NCBI RefSeq assembly: GCF_004217135.1 | Contig: NZ_SHKK01000001.1 | Location: forward strand, 6,014,001 to 6,078,000 | Origin: Micromonospora violae | Lineage (GTDB): Bacteria; Actinomycetota; Actinomycetes; Mycobacteriales; Micromonosporaceae | Length of the DNA: 64,000 nucleotides | Direction: 5' to 3' | Part shown: positions 43,652 through 51,413 of the stretch, piece by piece | Layout: the number at the start of each line of letters is the position of its first letter | Numbering within the stretch: position 1 is the first letter of the stretch | Notes under the pieces: generated by a model | The model's input: the letters and a program-made list of their open reading frames with translations, nothing else | Databases searched by the model: none | What the model was told of the DNA's origin: nothing | Program-made: the position numbers and the translations under genes

Positions 43652-44361
43652 CGGCCCGGGGCCCGGCCGGCCAGCCCAGCTCGCCGAGCCAGCTCAGCAC
43701 ACTGCGCCAACGCGACTCAGCCGGCCGAGGCAGCTCAGCGAGCCGGCCCCGCTCGACCAGTCGGCGGCGGCCGGACATGATCCGGCTCGTGGCGGCGCTG
43801 GGCGGGCTTGCCGTGGCGATCGTCGTCGAGGGCTGGCTCGGGCTGCTCGGCGCTCTGCCCGCCGCGATCCTGCTCGATGTCCTCCTGCGGCGGATCGAGC
43901 CGCCCGCCGTACGCAAGCGGCGGCAACAGGAGGCCGCCGACCTGCCGCTCGCCGCCGACCTGCTGGGCGCGGCGATGCGGGCGGGCGCTCCGGTGGACCG
44001 CTCGGTGCTGGCCGTCGCCGAGGCGCTGGACGGGCCGCTCGCCGGCCGGTTGGCCCGGGTCGGTCGCACTCTGCTGCTCGGCGGGGGCCCAGCCGAGGCC
44101 TGGTCCGCGTTGGACGGGGTGCCCGGCGCGGAGCGCCTCACTGCGGCGGCGTTGCGCTCGGCCAACAGTGGCGCCGCCCTGGCCGGTGCGCTGACCCGGC
44201 TCGCCGACGATCTGCGCGCCGACCGGGCCACCGCTGCCGAGGCATCGGCCCGCCGGGCGGGTGTGCTCATCGTCCTGCCGCTGGGGCTCTGCTTCCTGCC
44301 GGCGTTCATTCTCGCCGGCCTGGTGCCGGTGATCGTCGCCGTGCTCGGCGATGTGCTCTGA
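43648..44361 (+). CDS. tadC: TadC-like pilus assembly membrane protein
   Basis: 237 aa T2SSF-domain protein with three or four membrane helices. Core: EAADLPLAADLLGAAMRAGAPV, SVLAVAEALDGPLAGRLARV and the terminal helices VLIVLPLGLCFLPAFILAG. The first ~43 residues are low-complexity Ser/Arg; an internal ATG (MIRLVAALGG) is a possible alternative start. Coupled to tadB by a 4-base overlap. Confidence 0.82.
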   Translation: MTARGPAGQPSSPSQLSTLRQRDSAGRGSSASRPRSTSRRRPDMIRLVAALGGLAVAIVVEGWLGLLGALPAAILLDVLLRRIEPPAVRKRRQQEAADLPLAADLLGAAMRAGAPVDRSVLAVAEALDGPLAGRLARVGRTLLLGGGPAEAWSALDGVPGAERLTAAALRSANSGAALAGALTRLADDLRADRATAAEASARRAGVLIVLPLGLCFLPAFILAGLVPVIVAVLGDVL

Positions 44362-44383
44362 CCCATCGAGAAGGGAAACAGTC

Positions 44384-44551
44384 ATGCGCAAACTCATCGC
44401 ACGCCTGCGTGGCGATGCCGGAATGAACACGGCCGAGTACGCCGTCGGCACGCTCGCCGCGGTCGCTTTCGCCGGGATCCTGCTGAAGGTGCTGACCTCC
44501 GGCAACGTCCAGTCGGCGCTGACCGCCGTCATCGACCGGGCACTGAAGTGA
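44384..44551 (+). CDS. Flp-type pilin, DUF4244 family
   Basis: 55 aa. A type IV-pilin-like leader ends in glycine before MNTAEYAVGTLAAVAFAG, with glutamate at position +5 of the mature protein, and a single hydrophobic helix follows. This is the probable major Flp subunit. A GAAGGG site precedes the ATG. The stop overlaps the next gene (GTGA). Confidence 0.88.
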   Translation: MRKLIARLRGDAGMNTAEYAVGTLAAVAFAGILLKVLTSGNVQSALTAVIDRALK

Positions 44552-45048
44552 TCGGGCGCCGGCAGGCCGGCCGCGTCCCGAGGTCTGAGGTCGCCGAGCG
44601 TCGATCGGGCGGCAGGCGGAGGTTCCGTCTCATCGGCCAGGTCTCCGGTGCCGGGCGGAACGCCCTTCGGGCATCCGGCGGGGGGAGGGCACTCCGTGCC
44701 GGCGCAGAGCGCGGGTCCTTCACCGCCGAGTTGGCGGCCGGCCTGCCGGCGCTGCTTCTCCTCCTGCTCGTCGGTCTGACCGCGGTCAACGCCGTCAGCA
44801 CCAGGGCGAGTTGCCTGCACGCGGCCAGGGAGGCGGCGCTGGCCGCTGCCCGGGACGAGGCGGACAACGGCGATGGTGGGTACGCGACGCCGCCGGGCGC
44901 GGAGGTGTCAGTGCTGATCGACGGGGGTCGCGTGCGGGCGACGGTACGGGCACCCGTGCGTACGCTGGGCGGTCGACTGCCTCGGATCACCGTGGTCGCC
45001 ACCGCCGTCGCGGCACTCGAACCCCGCATCGGGCTGGGGACGCCGTGA
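44548..45048 (+). CDS. tadE: TadE-family pseudopilin
   Basis: 166 aa. A basic N-terminal region of about 55 residues leads to GSFTAELAAGLPALLLLLL, a class III (prepilin-type) signal with G, E at +5 and a hydrophobic helix. A small extracytoplasmic domain with one cysteine (ASCLHAAREAALAAARDE) follows. The long N-terminus suggests the true start could be later. Overlaps both neighbours by 4 bases. Confidence 0.8.
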   Translation: MIGRRQAGRVPRSEVAERRSGGRRRFRLIGQVSGAGRNALRASGGGRALRAGAERGSFTAELAAGLPALLLLLLVGLTAVNAVSTRASCLHAAREAALAAARDEADNGDGGYATPPGAEVSVLIDGGRVRATVRAPVRTLGGRLPRITVVATAVAALEPRIGLGTP

Positions 45049-45467
45049 AGCCGGGACCTGAGGCCCGGTCGCCTCGCACCAGTCACCGATCAGACGCCGT
45101 GCACCCGGACGGCAGCCGGCAGGACACCGAGCGAGGTGGGGCGACCGTCATCCTGCTGGCGGTGGGGCTGGTGTTCGTGCTGGTGGGCACGTTCGGCGCG
45201 GCTGTCGCCGGGGCTGCGATGGCGGCTCAGCGGGCGGCGGTAGCGGCCGACCTGGGCGCGTTGGCCGGGGCCGCCAAGGCGCTCGACGGCGAACCGGCGG
45301 CCTGCGCGTCCGCCGGAGACATTGCCGTTCGCAACGGTGGGCGTCTGGTCGGCTGTCGGCTCGACGGGCTGGACCTGCTCGTGACCGCCGAGGTGACGAT
45401 CACGCCACTGCCGGGCCTGACCAGGGTCGCCGCGTCGACGGCCCGTGCCGGCCCGGTGCGTGGCTGA
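45045..45467 (+). CDS. TadE/TadG-like pilus protein
   Basis: 140 aa. After a polar N-terminus comes RGGATVILLAVGLVFVLVGT, a helix of the Rv3654c/TadG-like type. ALAGAAKALDGEPAACASAG and a GC pair of cysteines (C97-like, GGRLVGCRL) follow. It ends the operon. The last codons (ARAGPVRG-stop) are part of a tandem repeat that continues beyond the gene. Confidence 0.78.
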   Translation: MKPGPEARSPRTSHRSDAVHPDGSRQDTERGGATVILLAVGLVFVLVGTFGAAVAGAAMAAQRAAVAADLGALAGAAKALDGEPAACASAGDIAVRNGGRLVGCRLDGLDLLVTAEVTITPLPGLTRVAASTARAGPVRG

Positions 45468-45530
45468 GCGGCCCGTGCCGGCCCGGTGCGTGGCTGAGCT
45501 GCCCCGTGCCGGCCCGGTGCGTGGCTGAGT
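45440..45530. repeat. 30-bp tandem repeat, 3 copies, spanning a stop codon
   Basis: Units at 45440-45469, 45470-45499 and 45500-45530 (the last has one extra C). The first unit includes the final codons and TGA of the tad gene; the other two repeat that gene end, including the stop, in non-coding DNA. Confidence 0.9.
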
Positions 45531-45547
45531 GGTCGGCTTGGTGGGCG

Positions 45548-46396
45548 CTACGACGAAGCGAGAACGTCGGCGATCATTCGGTGCCCGTGGGCCTCGAACG
45601 GCTCGTCACCCACCCGGTACGCCCAGGCTGCGGTGGCGATCGCCTCGCGGACTCGGCTGCGGTGCCAGGCGGGCGTCTGGCGCGGATCGGCGCCGTACCC
45701 GTCGAGGAACGCGCTCTCAAGCCCCGGGTCGCGGCGGAAGTCCAGGGCCGACAGCCGGGTGAAGTCCGTGTAGGCGGGGCGCATCGCCGCGCGACTGAAG
45801 TCGATGATGCCGACGGTGCCGTTGTGGGCGAGCCAGTTCCGGGGCTGCCAGTCGCCGTGAGTCGGCACGAGCAGGGCTGCCGGCGTGGGCCAACTGGTTA
45901 TCTCGGCGCGCAGCCGGTCCACCGTGCTCGAAGCGATTCGGTGCGCTTCGCCCAGCCAGGTGAGCGACTTCCCGTTCTCCCGCTTCTCGTAGTCGTCGTC
46001 CACGGTGCGGGTCTGTGCGTGGAGAAGCGCGAGGAGTTCGCCGGCCTGCCGGAAGGTCCCGGGAACGTTCGCGTGTTCGCTGCCGAGCACCAGTTCACCC
46101 GGCAGGTATCTCGTGACGAGAAGCTTCGCCGCCGCGTCGCCATGCTCCAGGGTCGGCGCGCGGCCCAGCCTGGTCCACGGGCTCAGCCAGTTGAGGTGGG
46201 CGCGCAGTTCGCGTTCGACGTGATGGTCATCGTCGCCGCCGGCCTTGACGATGAATCGTGACCCGGCGTGCGTCATTTCCAGGACCGTCGTCTGCACCAG
46301 GCCCCAGCTGTGGTCCCTCTCCACCTTGGCGCCGGGAAGCCACCGACCCAACAGGGCCAGCTGCCGTGCGGAGAGACTCGCGAGCCCAGAGGCCAT
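45548..46396 (-). CDS. Aminoglycoside phosphotransferase-family kinase
   Basis: 282 aa APH/choline-kinase-fold protein. The catalytic Brenner motif is HGDWQPRNWL (H-x-D-x4-N), and the metal motif reads IIDFSRA in place of IIDxD/DFG. The N-lobe lysine is in RFIVKAGG. The substrate is unknown; resistance cannot be inferred. A TAGGCT box lies 7 bases before the ATG and there is no ribosome binding site. Confidence 0.85.
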   Translation of the reverse strand: MASGLASLSARQLALLGRWLPGAKVERDHSWGLVQTTVLEMTHAGSRFIVKAGGDDDHHVERELRAHLNWLSPWTRLGRAPTLEHGDAAAKLLVTRYLPGELVLGSEHANVPGTFRQAGELLALLHAQTRTVDDDYEKRENGKSLTWLGEAHRIASSTVDRLRAEITSWPTPAALLVPTHGDWQPRNWLAHNGTVGIIDFSRAAMRPAYTDFTRLSALDFRRDPGLESAFLDGYGADPRQTPAWHRSRVREAIATAAWAYRVGDEPFEAHGHRMIADVLASS

Positions 46397-46403
46397 GACG
46401 GGA

Positions 46404-46409
46404 AGCCTA
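46404..46409 (-). promoter_or_regulatory. -10 box of leaderless type, phosphotransferase gene
   Basis: TAGGCT on the minus strand, 7 bases before the ATG at 46396, the same box and spacing as at the alpha/beta hydrolase gene (23531). Confidence 0.55.
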
Positions 46410-46461
46410 GGAGAGGAACGATGACGTCGAGCCAGCCGCACTCGGCCTCGAACCCGTGCCG

Positions 46462-46552
46462 GGCCGGGGACGACAGCACGCCAGGCCGGGGACGACAGCA
46501 CGCCGGCGGCCCGGGGACGACAGCACGCCAGGCCGGGGACGACAGCGTGCCG
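46462..46552. repeat. 22-bp tandem repeat, 4 copies
   Basis: Units GGCCGGGGACGACAGCACGC plus two bases at 46462, 46484, 46510 and 46531, with a 4-base insertion between copies 2 and 3. Non-coding, between the phosphotransferase and the LURP-one gene. Confidence 0.9.
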
Positions 46553-46614
46553 CGCCGGGGCGCGGGCAGCAGAGCCCAGGCCCCGGCCAACGGCAACGGG
46601 TGACGTCGGGTGTG

Positions 46615-47193
46615 TCAGCGGCTCTGGAGCGCGTCGAGGGCGACGGCCATCGCGATGACCAGGCGGCGGTCGATCTGCGGGTTCTGCACCTCGACGATGT
46701 ACTTGTCGCGCAGGCCCCACTTCTTGACCACGGAGAAGACGGGCTGACCGCCGGCGGTGAAGTCGAAGTGGTACGGCAGCCAGGACAGCGAGTCGACGAA
46801 TCGACGAAGCAACGCCACCGGCATGCTTCGCTCCTGGCCCGTCACCTGCGGCAGGCCGGCCTGCTCGACGTGCCAGGTGGACCGCAGCAGCGACTGGGCG
46901 AAGTCCTTGCGGAACAGGCCGATGGGGTTGCCGGCCGCGTCGGTGACGTCGTACGTGGCACCGAGGTCGAGGCGCTGGCGGGCCTTGAAACCGAGCAGCG
47001 GCTGCTGCTTGGAGTCATCTGTGTAGATGGTCACCTGCTCCTTGAAGGCGAGCCGCTTCTGCTGCGCGAACGCCAGCAACTCACCCTCGGTGCCGTCCGG
47101 GGCGACCGCCCGGACCTCGTACTGGTTGACCATCATGCGCAGTCGCTGACGGATGTGGAACTGGTGCTGGCCCTGCAAGTTGTCGAGCTGCAT
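46615..47193 (-). CDS. LURP-one-related protein
   Basis: 192 aa member of the LURP-one/phospholipid-scramblase-like (Tubby-C-like) superfamily, with alternating strands such as EVRAVAPDGTEGELLAFAQQ, YDVTDAAGNPIGLFRKDF and PVFSVVKKWGLRDKYIVEV. No catalytic motif or membrane segment. AGAGGAG lies 6 bases before the ATG. Bacterial function unknown. Confidence 0.8.
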   Translation of the reverse strand: MQLDNLQGQHQFHIRQRLRMMVNQYEVRAVAPDGTEGELLAFAQQKRLAFKEQVTIYTDDSKQQPLLGFKARQRLDLGATYDVTDAAGNPIGLFRKDFAQSLLRSTWHVEQAGLPQVTGQERSMPVALLRRFVDSLSWLPYHFDFTAGGQPVFSVVKKWGLRDKYIVEVQNPQIDRRLVIAMAVALDALQSR

Positions 47194-47276
47194 GCGAACT
47201 CCTCTGGGGGTTGGTGCGCCGGAGTCTCGCACAGCCCAACGACCGTCGCGCTCCCCGCCATCCATGATCGGTTGGT

Positions 47277-47314
47277 GCTGGGTAGCCGTCGAGGCCATTG
47301 GACGACTACCCAGC
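47277..47314 (-). terminator. Hairpin terminator
   Basis: A 14-bp stem with one G-T pair (47277-47290 with 47301-47314), downstream of the small gene at 47359. A second 9-bp stem (47317-47325 with 47342-47350) lies between it and the stop. Confidence 0.7.
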
Positions 47315-47358
47315 GCGGAGTGATCACTGGTGCCCTAGCAGGATCACTCCAGCAGATG

Positions 47359-47568
47359 TCAGCGGGTGTCGGTGGAGGTCGCGGCCCGCAGCGCCCAGGT
47401 GTTGAGCACCTGGTGGATGCCGCGGAGCCGCTCGTTGATCTGTTCCAGCCGTTCCGCCTGGGCCAGGGCGGCCAGTGCCGACCCCAGCGCGATCTGCTGG
47501 TCGAGGGTGAGATTGTCCTGGTCGATGGTGTAGAGCAGGTCGACGGTCTCGGCGATGGTGTCGGCCAC
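47359..47568 (-). CDS. Small conserved helical protein
   Basis: 69 aa, soluble, heptad-rich: ADTIAETVDLLYTIDQDNLT, then LDQQIALGSALAALAQAERL and EQINERLRGIHQVLNTWAL. GTG at 47568 has a strong GAGGAG site, favouring it over upstream starts. It lies between the helicase and LURP-one genes. Looks like a coiled-coil or helical-bundle protein; no family recognised. Confidence 0.6.
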   Translation of the reverse strand: MADTIAETVDLLYTIDQDNLTLDQQIALGSALAALAQAERLEQINERLRGIHQVLNTWALRAATSTDTR

Positions 47569-47667
47569 AGCTTCTCCTCGGGCACGGGGGGCGATCAGCA
47601 ACAAAGGCATCGATGGAAGCGCTCCCACATCATTGTGCCCCGTGCCAGGCCCGTTCATGCAAGACGC

Positions 47668-50211
47668 TCAGTCCGGCAGGTTCGCCAGCACCACATCGAG
47701 TACGCGGACCGCGCCCGGCTTGGAGAGGGGGTTGTTCCCGTTGCCGCATTTCGGTGACTGCACGCAGGATGGGCAGCCGGTCTCGCAGCCGCACTCCGCG
47801 ATCGCGTCCCGGGTGGCCCGCAACCACGCCGCCGCCGTCCGGTACGCCCGTTCGGCGAACCCGGCGCCACCCGGATGCCCGTCGTAGACGAAGACGGTCG
47901 GGGCCTCGGTGTCCGGGTGCAGAGCGGTGGAGAGCCCACCGATGTCCCACCGGTCGCAGGTGGCCATCAGCGGCAGCAGTCCGATCGCGGCGTGTTCGGC
48001 GGCGTGCAGCGCACCCGGCACGTCGGCCGTCTGGACCCCGGCGAGGGTCAACGACTGCGGCGACAGGGTGAACCAGACCGCCACCGTGCGCAGCTCCCGG
48101 GTGGGCAGGTCGAGCGGTCGGGTGTCGATCACCTCGCCGGTGGCGATCCGCCGCCGCTGATACGACACCACCTGGCTGGTCACATCCACCTCACCGAGGA
48201 ACATTCCGACCGGCCCGGCGTCCACGTAGGAGCGCACCGACACCACGGACAGGTCGGTGACGTCGCGGGCGTGGGTGGACCAGTCCGGTTCCTCGGCGTG
48301 CACCAACGCGCAGCCGTCGGCGAGGTCCAGTTGGTCGACCACGTACGAGACGCCCTGGTGCAGGTAGACCGCGCCGGGGTGCAGCAGGAAGTGCGAGGAG
48401 CCGCCGTCGACAGTGCCGAGCAACCGGCCGGTGGACGCCTCCACCACGGCGACCGGGGCCCCTCCCTCGCCGCGCAGGTCCACCTCGGGCCGTTCCCGGT
48501 GCCGCCAGTACCAGCCGGTGGGCCGTTGCCGCAGCGCCCCCGCCGCGACCAACTCGTCGACCGCCTCCTTCGCCCCTTCACCGAAGAGCGCCAGGTCGGC
48601 CGGGGTGAGCGGTGCCTCCACGGCGGCGCAGGCGAGCTGCGGTGCCAGCACGTACGGGTTGGCCGGGTCGAGCACCGTCGCCTCCACCGGCGCACCGAAG
48701 ATCGCCTCCGGGTGGTGCACCAGGTAGGTGTCCAGGGGATCGTCCCGGGCCACCAGCACCGCGAGGGCCTCCTGCCCGGAACGCCCGGCCCGGCCCGCCT
48801 GCTGCCACAGCGACGCCCGGGTGCCCGGGTAGCCGCAGATCAGCACCGCGTCGAGGCCGACCAGGTCCACACCCAGTTCCAGCGCGTTGGTCGAGGCCAG
48901 GCCGAGCAGGTCGCCGTGCAGCAGCGCCCGTTCCAGCTCGCGCCGCTCCTCCCGCAGGTAGCCGCCCCGGTAGGCGGCCACCCGGTCGCCGAGCCCCGGC
49001 ACCGCGTCGTCCAGCGCGCGCCGCGCGTTGGCGGCCACGACCTCGGCGCCCTTGCGGGAACGGACGAACGCGAGGGTGCGTACCCCCTCGGCGACCGTGT
49101 CGGCGAGCAGGTCCGCGGTCTCGCGCAGCGCCGACCGGCGGACCTGCCGGAGGTCGTCGTGGTCCCCCGTCGACTGCGAGGGTGCCGGGGAAGGGAAACC
49201 GTCCCCCGGCGTCGGGGGAGGGGAACCGGTCGGTGCCAGGGGAGCGGAACTGTCGCGGGGTGCCGGTGGGGAAGAGTCCGAGTCGGGTGGCAGCAGCGGC
49301 GGTTCCCAGAGCGCGAAGGTCACCCCACCGCGGGGGGAGGCGTCCTCGGTGACCGCCGTCACCGGCAGGCCGGTCAGCCGCCCGGCGGCGGTGGCCGGGT
49401 CGCCGGAGGTGGCCGAGGCGAGCACGAACACCGGGGTGGCCCCGAACCGGGCGCACTGCCGGCGCAGCCGACGCAGCACGTGCGCGACGTGTGAGCCGAA
49501 CACCCCGCGGTAGGTGTGGCACTCGTCGATCACCACGTACGCGAGTCGGCGCAGGAAGCCGGACCACTGGGCGTGCCCGGGCAGGATGCCGTGGTGCAGC
49601 ATGTCGGGGTTGGTCAGCACGAACCGGGAGTGCCGGCGGATCCACTCCCGCTCGGCGCGCGGAGTGTCCCCGTCGTAGCAGGCGGGGCGTACCCCCTCCA
49701 GTTCCAGCCCGGCGACGGCGCGCACCTGGTCCGCGGCGAGCGCCTTGGTCGGGGCCAGGTAGAGCACGGTGGCCCGGGGGTCGGCGAGCAGGGTGGCCAG
49801 GGCCGGCAGCTGGTACGCCAGTGACTTGCCGGACGCGGTGCCGGTGGCGACGACCACGTGCTGGCCCTCGTACGCCAGGTGGGCCGCCTCGGCCTGGTGC
49901 CGCCACGGCGCGATCACGCCGCGCCGGGTGAACGCCGCGCGCAACTCCGCCGGTGCCCACGACGGCCACGGCGCGGGCACCCCGGTGCGGGCCGGCACCC
50001 GTTCGACGTGGGTGACCGGGTCGGCGGCACCCCGGGCGCGTAGCCGGCGCAGCAGGTCGGCCGGCGCTGGCCCGGGGCTGCGACCAGCGGATACGGTGGC
50101 CGCGGACGACGACTCCAGGTCGTGGCGCGGCAGGTGGCGCGCGGAACTGAAGTCGTTGGAGGTCACGCCCTGCACTCTCGCACTGGTGTTCGGAGATGAA
50201 AAGTCGGACAC
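47668..50211 (-). CDS. DEAD/DEAH-box helicase, MrfA/YprA type
   Basis: 847 aa superfamily 2 helicase with DUF1998. Walker A is ATGTASGKSLAYQLP, the DEAH-type box is VIDECHTYRG, motif III LASATSGDP and motif VI QQAGRAGRSGQ. The C-terminal DUF1998 has the four-cysteine cluster CGCETGCPSCVQSPKC, which binds metal in B. subtilis MrfA, a mitomycin-lesion repair helicase. A Pro/Ser-rich insert lies near residues 300-350. GTG 50211 or GTG 50166 may be the start. Divergent from bldG, as in Streptomyces. Confidence 0.9.
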   Translation of the reverse strand: MSDFSSPNTSARVQGVTSNDFSSARHLPRHDLESSSAATVSAGRSPGPAPADLLRRLRARGAADPVTHVERVPARTGVPAPWPSWAPAELRAAFTRRGVIAPWRHQAEAAHLAYEGQHVVVATGTASGKSLAYQLPALATLLADPRATVLYLAPTKALAADQVRAVAGLELEGVRPACYDGDTPRAEREWIRRHSRFVLTNPDMLHHGILPGHAQWSGFLRRLAYVVIDECHTYRGVFGSHVAHVLRRLRRQCARFGATPVFVLASATSGDPATAAGRLTGLPVTAVTEDASPRGGVTFALWEPPLLPPDSDSSPPAPRDSSAPLAPTGSPPPTPGDGFPSPAPSQSTGDHDDLRQVRRSALRETADLLADTVAEGVRTLAFVRSRKGAEVVAANARRALDDAVPGLGDRVAAYRGGYLREERRELERALLHGDLLGLASTNALELGVDLVGLDAVLICGYPGTRASLWQQAGRAGRSGQEALAVLVARDDPLDTYLVHHPEAIFGAPVEATVLDPANPYVLAPQLACAAVEAPLTPADLALFGEGAKEAVDELVAAGALRQRPTGWYWRHRERPEVDLRGEGGAPVAVVEASTGRLLGTVDGGSSHFLLHPGAVYLHQGVSYVVDQLDLADGCALVHAEEPDWSTHARDVTDLSVVSVRSYVDAGPVGMFLGEVDVTSQVVSYQRRRIATGEVIDTRPLDLPTRELRTVAVWFTLSPQSLTLAGVQTADVPGALHAAEHAAIGLLPLMATCDRWDIGGLSTALHPDTEAPTVFVYDGHPGGAGFAERAYRTAAAWLRATRDAIAECGCETGCPSCVQSPKCGNGNNPLSKPGAVRVLDVVLANLPD

Positions 50212-50306
50212 CGGGGTAAGGGGAAGCCTCCGCTGGCGTCCGCAGGCCGCCGCGGCGGTAGTGGTTAGATGCCCACGAGAGTTTACGGCTCTGGCGAGGA
50301 GGACCG

Positions 50307-50663
50307 ATGGAGCTGTCGCTGACGACCCGCACCGTGGGCGAGCACACGGTGCTCGAGGTCGGTGGTGAGGTGGACGTCTACACCGCGCCCCGGCTCCGCG
50401 AACGACTCTTCGAACTGATCGACGGTGGTGCTCGTCACGTGGTGGTCGACCTCGGTCGGGTGGATTTCCTCGACTCCACCGGGCTGGGCGTGCTGGTCGG
50501 CGCGCTCAAGCGGCTCCGTCCGGCGGGTGGTTCGTTCGCTCTGGTCTGCGACAAGGAGCCCCTGCTCAAGATCTTCCGGATCACCGCTCTGGACCAGGTG
50601 TTTCCGCTGCACCCGACTGTCGACGCGGCGATCAGCGCCGACTCGGCGGGCGCCGGCGCGTGA
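50307..50663 (+). CDS. bldG: Anti-sigma factor antagonist BldG-like
   Basis: 118 aa STAS-domain protein. Its phosphorylatable serine is S57 in [12 protein letters not shown]. In Streptomyces BldG controls development and antibiotic production by binding anti-sigma factors when unphosphorylated. GAGGAGG before the ATG. The stop overlaps the next gene (TGATG), which encodes a RsbW-like protein, the same order as in Streptomyces. Confidence 0.93.
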   Translation: MELSLTTRTVGEHTVLEVGGEVDVYTAPRLRERLFELIDGGARHVVVDLGRVDFLDSTGLGVLVGALKRLRPAGGSFALVCDKEPLLKIFRITALDQVFPLHPTVDAAISADSAGAGA

Positions 50664-51097
50664 TGGCGACAGTCAAGCTCTCGTTTTCGCCCGCCCCGGT
50701 GCACGTGCGCACCGCCCGCCTGGTCGGCGTCGCCGTCGCCCGGCGGGCCGGGGTCCGGGAGGACCTGCTGGACGAGGTGCGCCTGGCCATCGGTGAGGCG
50801 TGCACGCGCGCGGTGGCCCTGCACCGGCAGTACGGCCTGGCCGATCCGGTGCTGGTGGAGATGTCCGACGGTGGTTCGTACGCCGTGCGGGTGGTGGACC
50901 GGGCGCCGATCGAGGCGGGCATCGGCCTGACCGCGCTGCCGCCGGACGAGCTGGCCAACGAGTCGCTGACCGATGAAGCGCTGACCACCGGTGTCGGCTT
51001 CGCGCTGCTCGCCGGTTTCGTCGAGGACCTTCAGGTGCGCCCGGTCGATGAGGGCATCGGCACCGAGGTGCGGATGGTGTGGCCGGTCGGCCGCTGA
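50663..51097 (+). CDS. RsbW-like anti-sigma factor (BldG partner)
   Basis: 144 aa HATPase_c-type regulatory protein. The N-box reads E45-A-C-T-R49, where kinases have E-x3-N, and the G2 region is TTGVGFALLAGF. Loss of the metal-binding asparagine suggests it may not phosphorylate BldG efficiently. It is coupled to bldG by TGATG. It probably binds BldG and a sigma factor. Confidence 0.82.
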   Translation: MATVKLSFSPAPVHVRTARLVGVAVARRAGVREDLLDEVRLAIGEACTRAVALHRQYGLADPVLVEMSDGGSYAVRVVDRAPIEAGIGLTALPPDELANESLTDEALTTGVGFALLAGFVEDLQVRPVDEGIGTEVRMVWPVGR

Positions 51098-51113
51098 CCA
51101 GTTCCGTTGCGTA

Positions 51114-51141
51114 GGCCGCGTCCCCTGCTGGGGATGCGGCC
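51114..51141 (+). terminator. Hairpin terminator of the bldG operon
   Basis: A 12-bp stem with one G-T pair (51114-51125 with 51130-51141), tetraloop TGCT, followed by TTCTGT. Confidence 0.85.
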
Positions 51142-51413
51142 TTCTGTGCATGGATCGGGCCCTATATCAGATTCCGTTTCATAACACAGCGACGAAGATC
51201 ATCGCGACACGGTGCCACCTGGGTGTGACCTCCAACACTGCGGAGGGCTACAGTACCCGGGTTGTCAGCAAGTGACCCATCGCGCAGCCAGCGGGTATGG
51301 GTGGTCATCGCTGGTCCGCTGGTGGGTTGGCGCGCGCTTGCGAGTCCGCATCCAGGCGTCGGTCAGTGCGTCTCCACTCACCGGCGCGATTGTTCGGTAA
51401 CAGGAGGACACAG
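51142..51413 (+). promoter_or_regulatory. Upstream region of hppA
   Basis: 272 bp without a convincing gene. It includes an AT-rich pocket near 51161-51200 (CTATATCAGATTCC, TTTCATAACAC) and GTGTGACC...TACAGT at 51225-51252 with 19-base spacing, either of which could be a promoter. A long leader would result. Confidence 0.4.

Noticed and set aside
45548..46396. Aminoglycoside phosphotransferase fold taken as an antibiotic resistance gene.
   Set aside because: The fold covers many small-molecule kinases; nothing in sequence or context indicates aminoglycoside modification.
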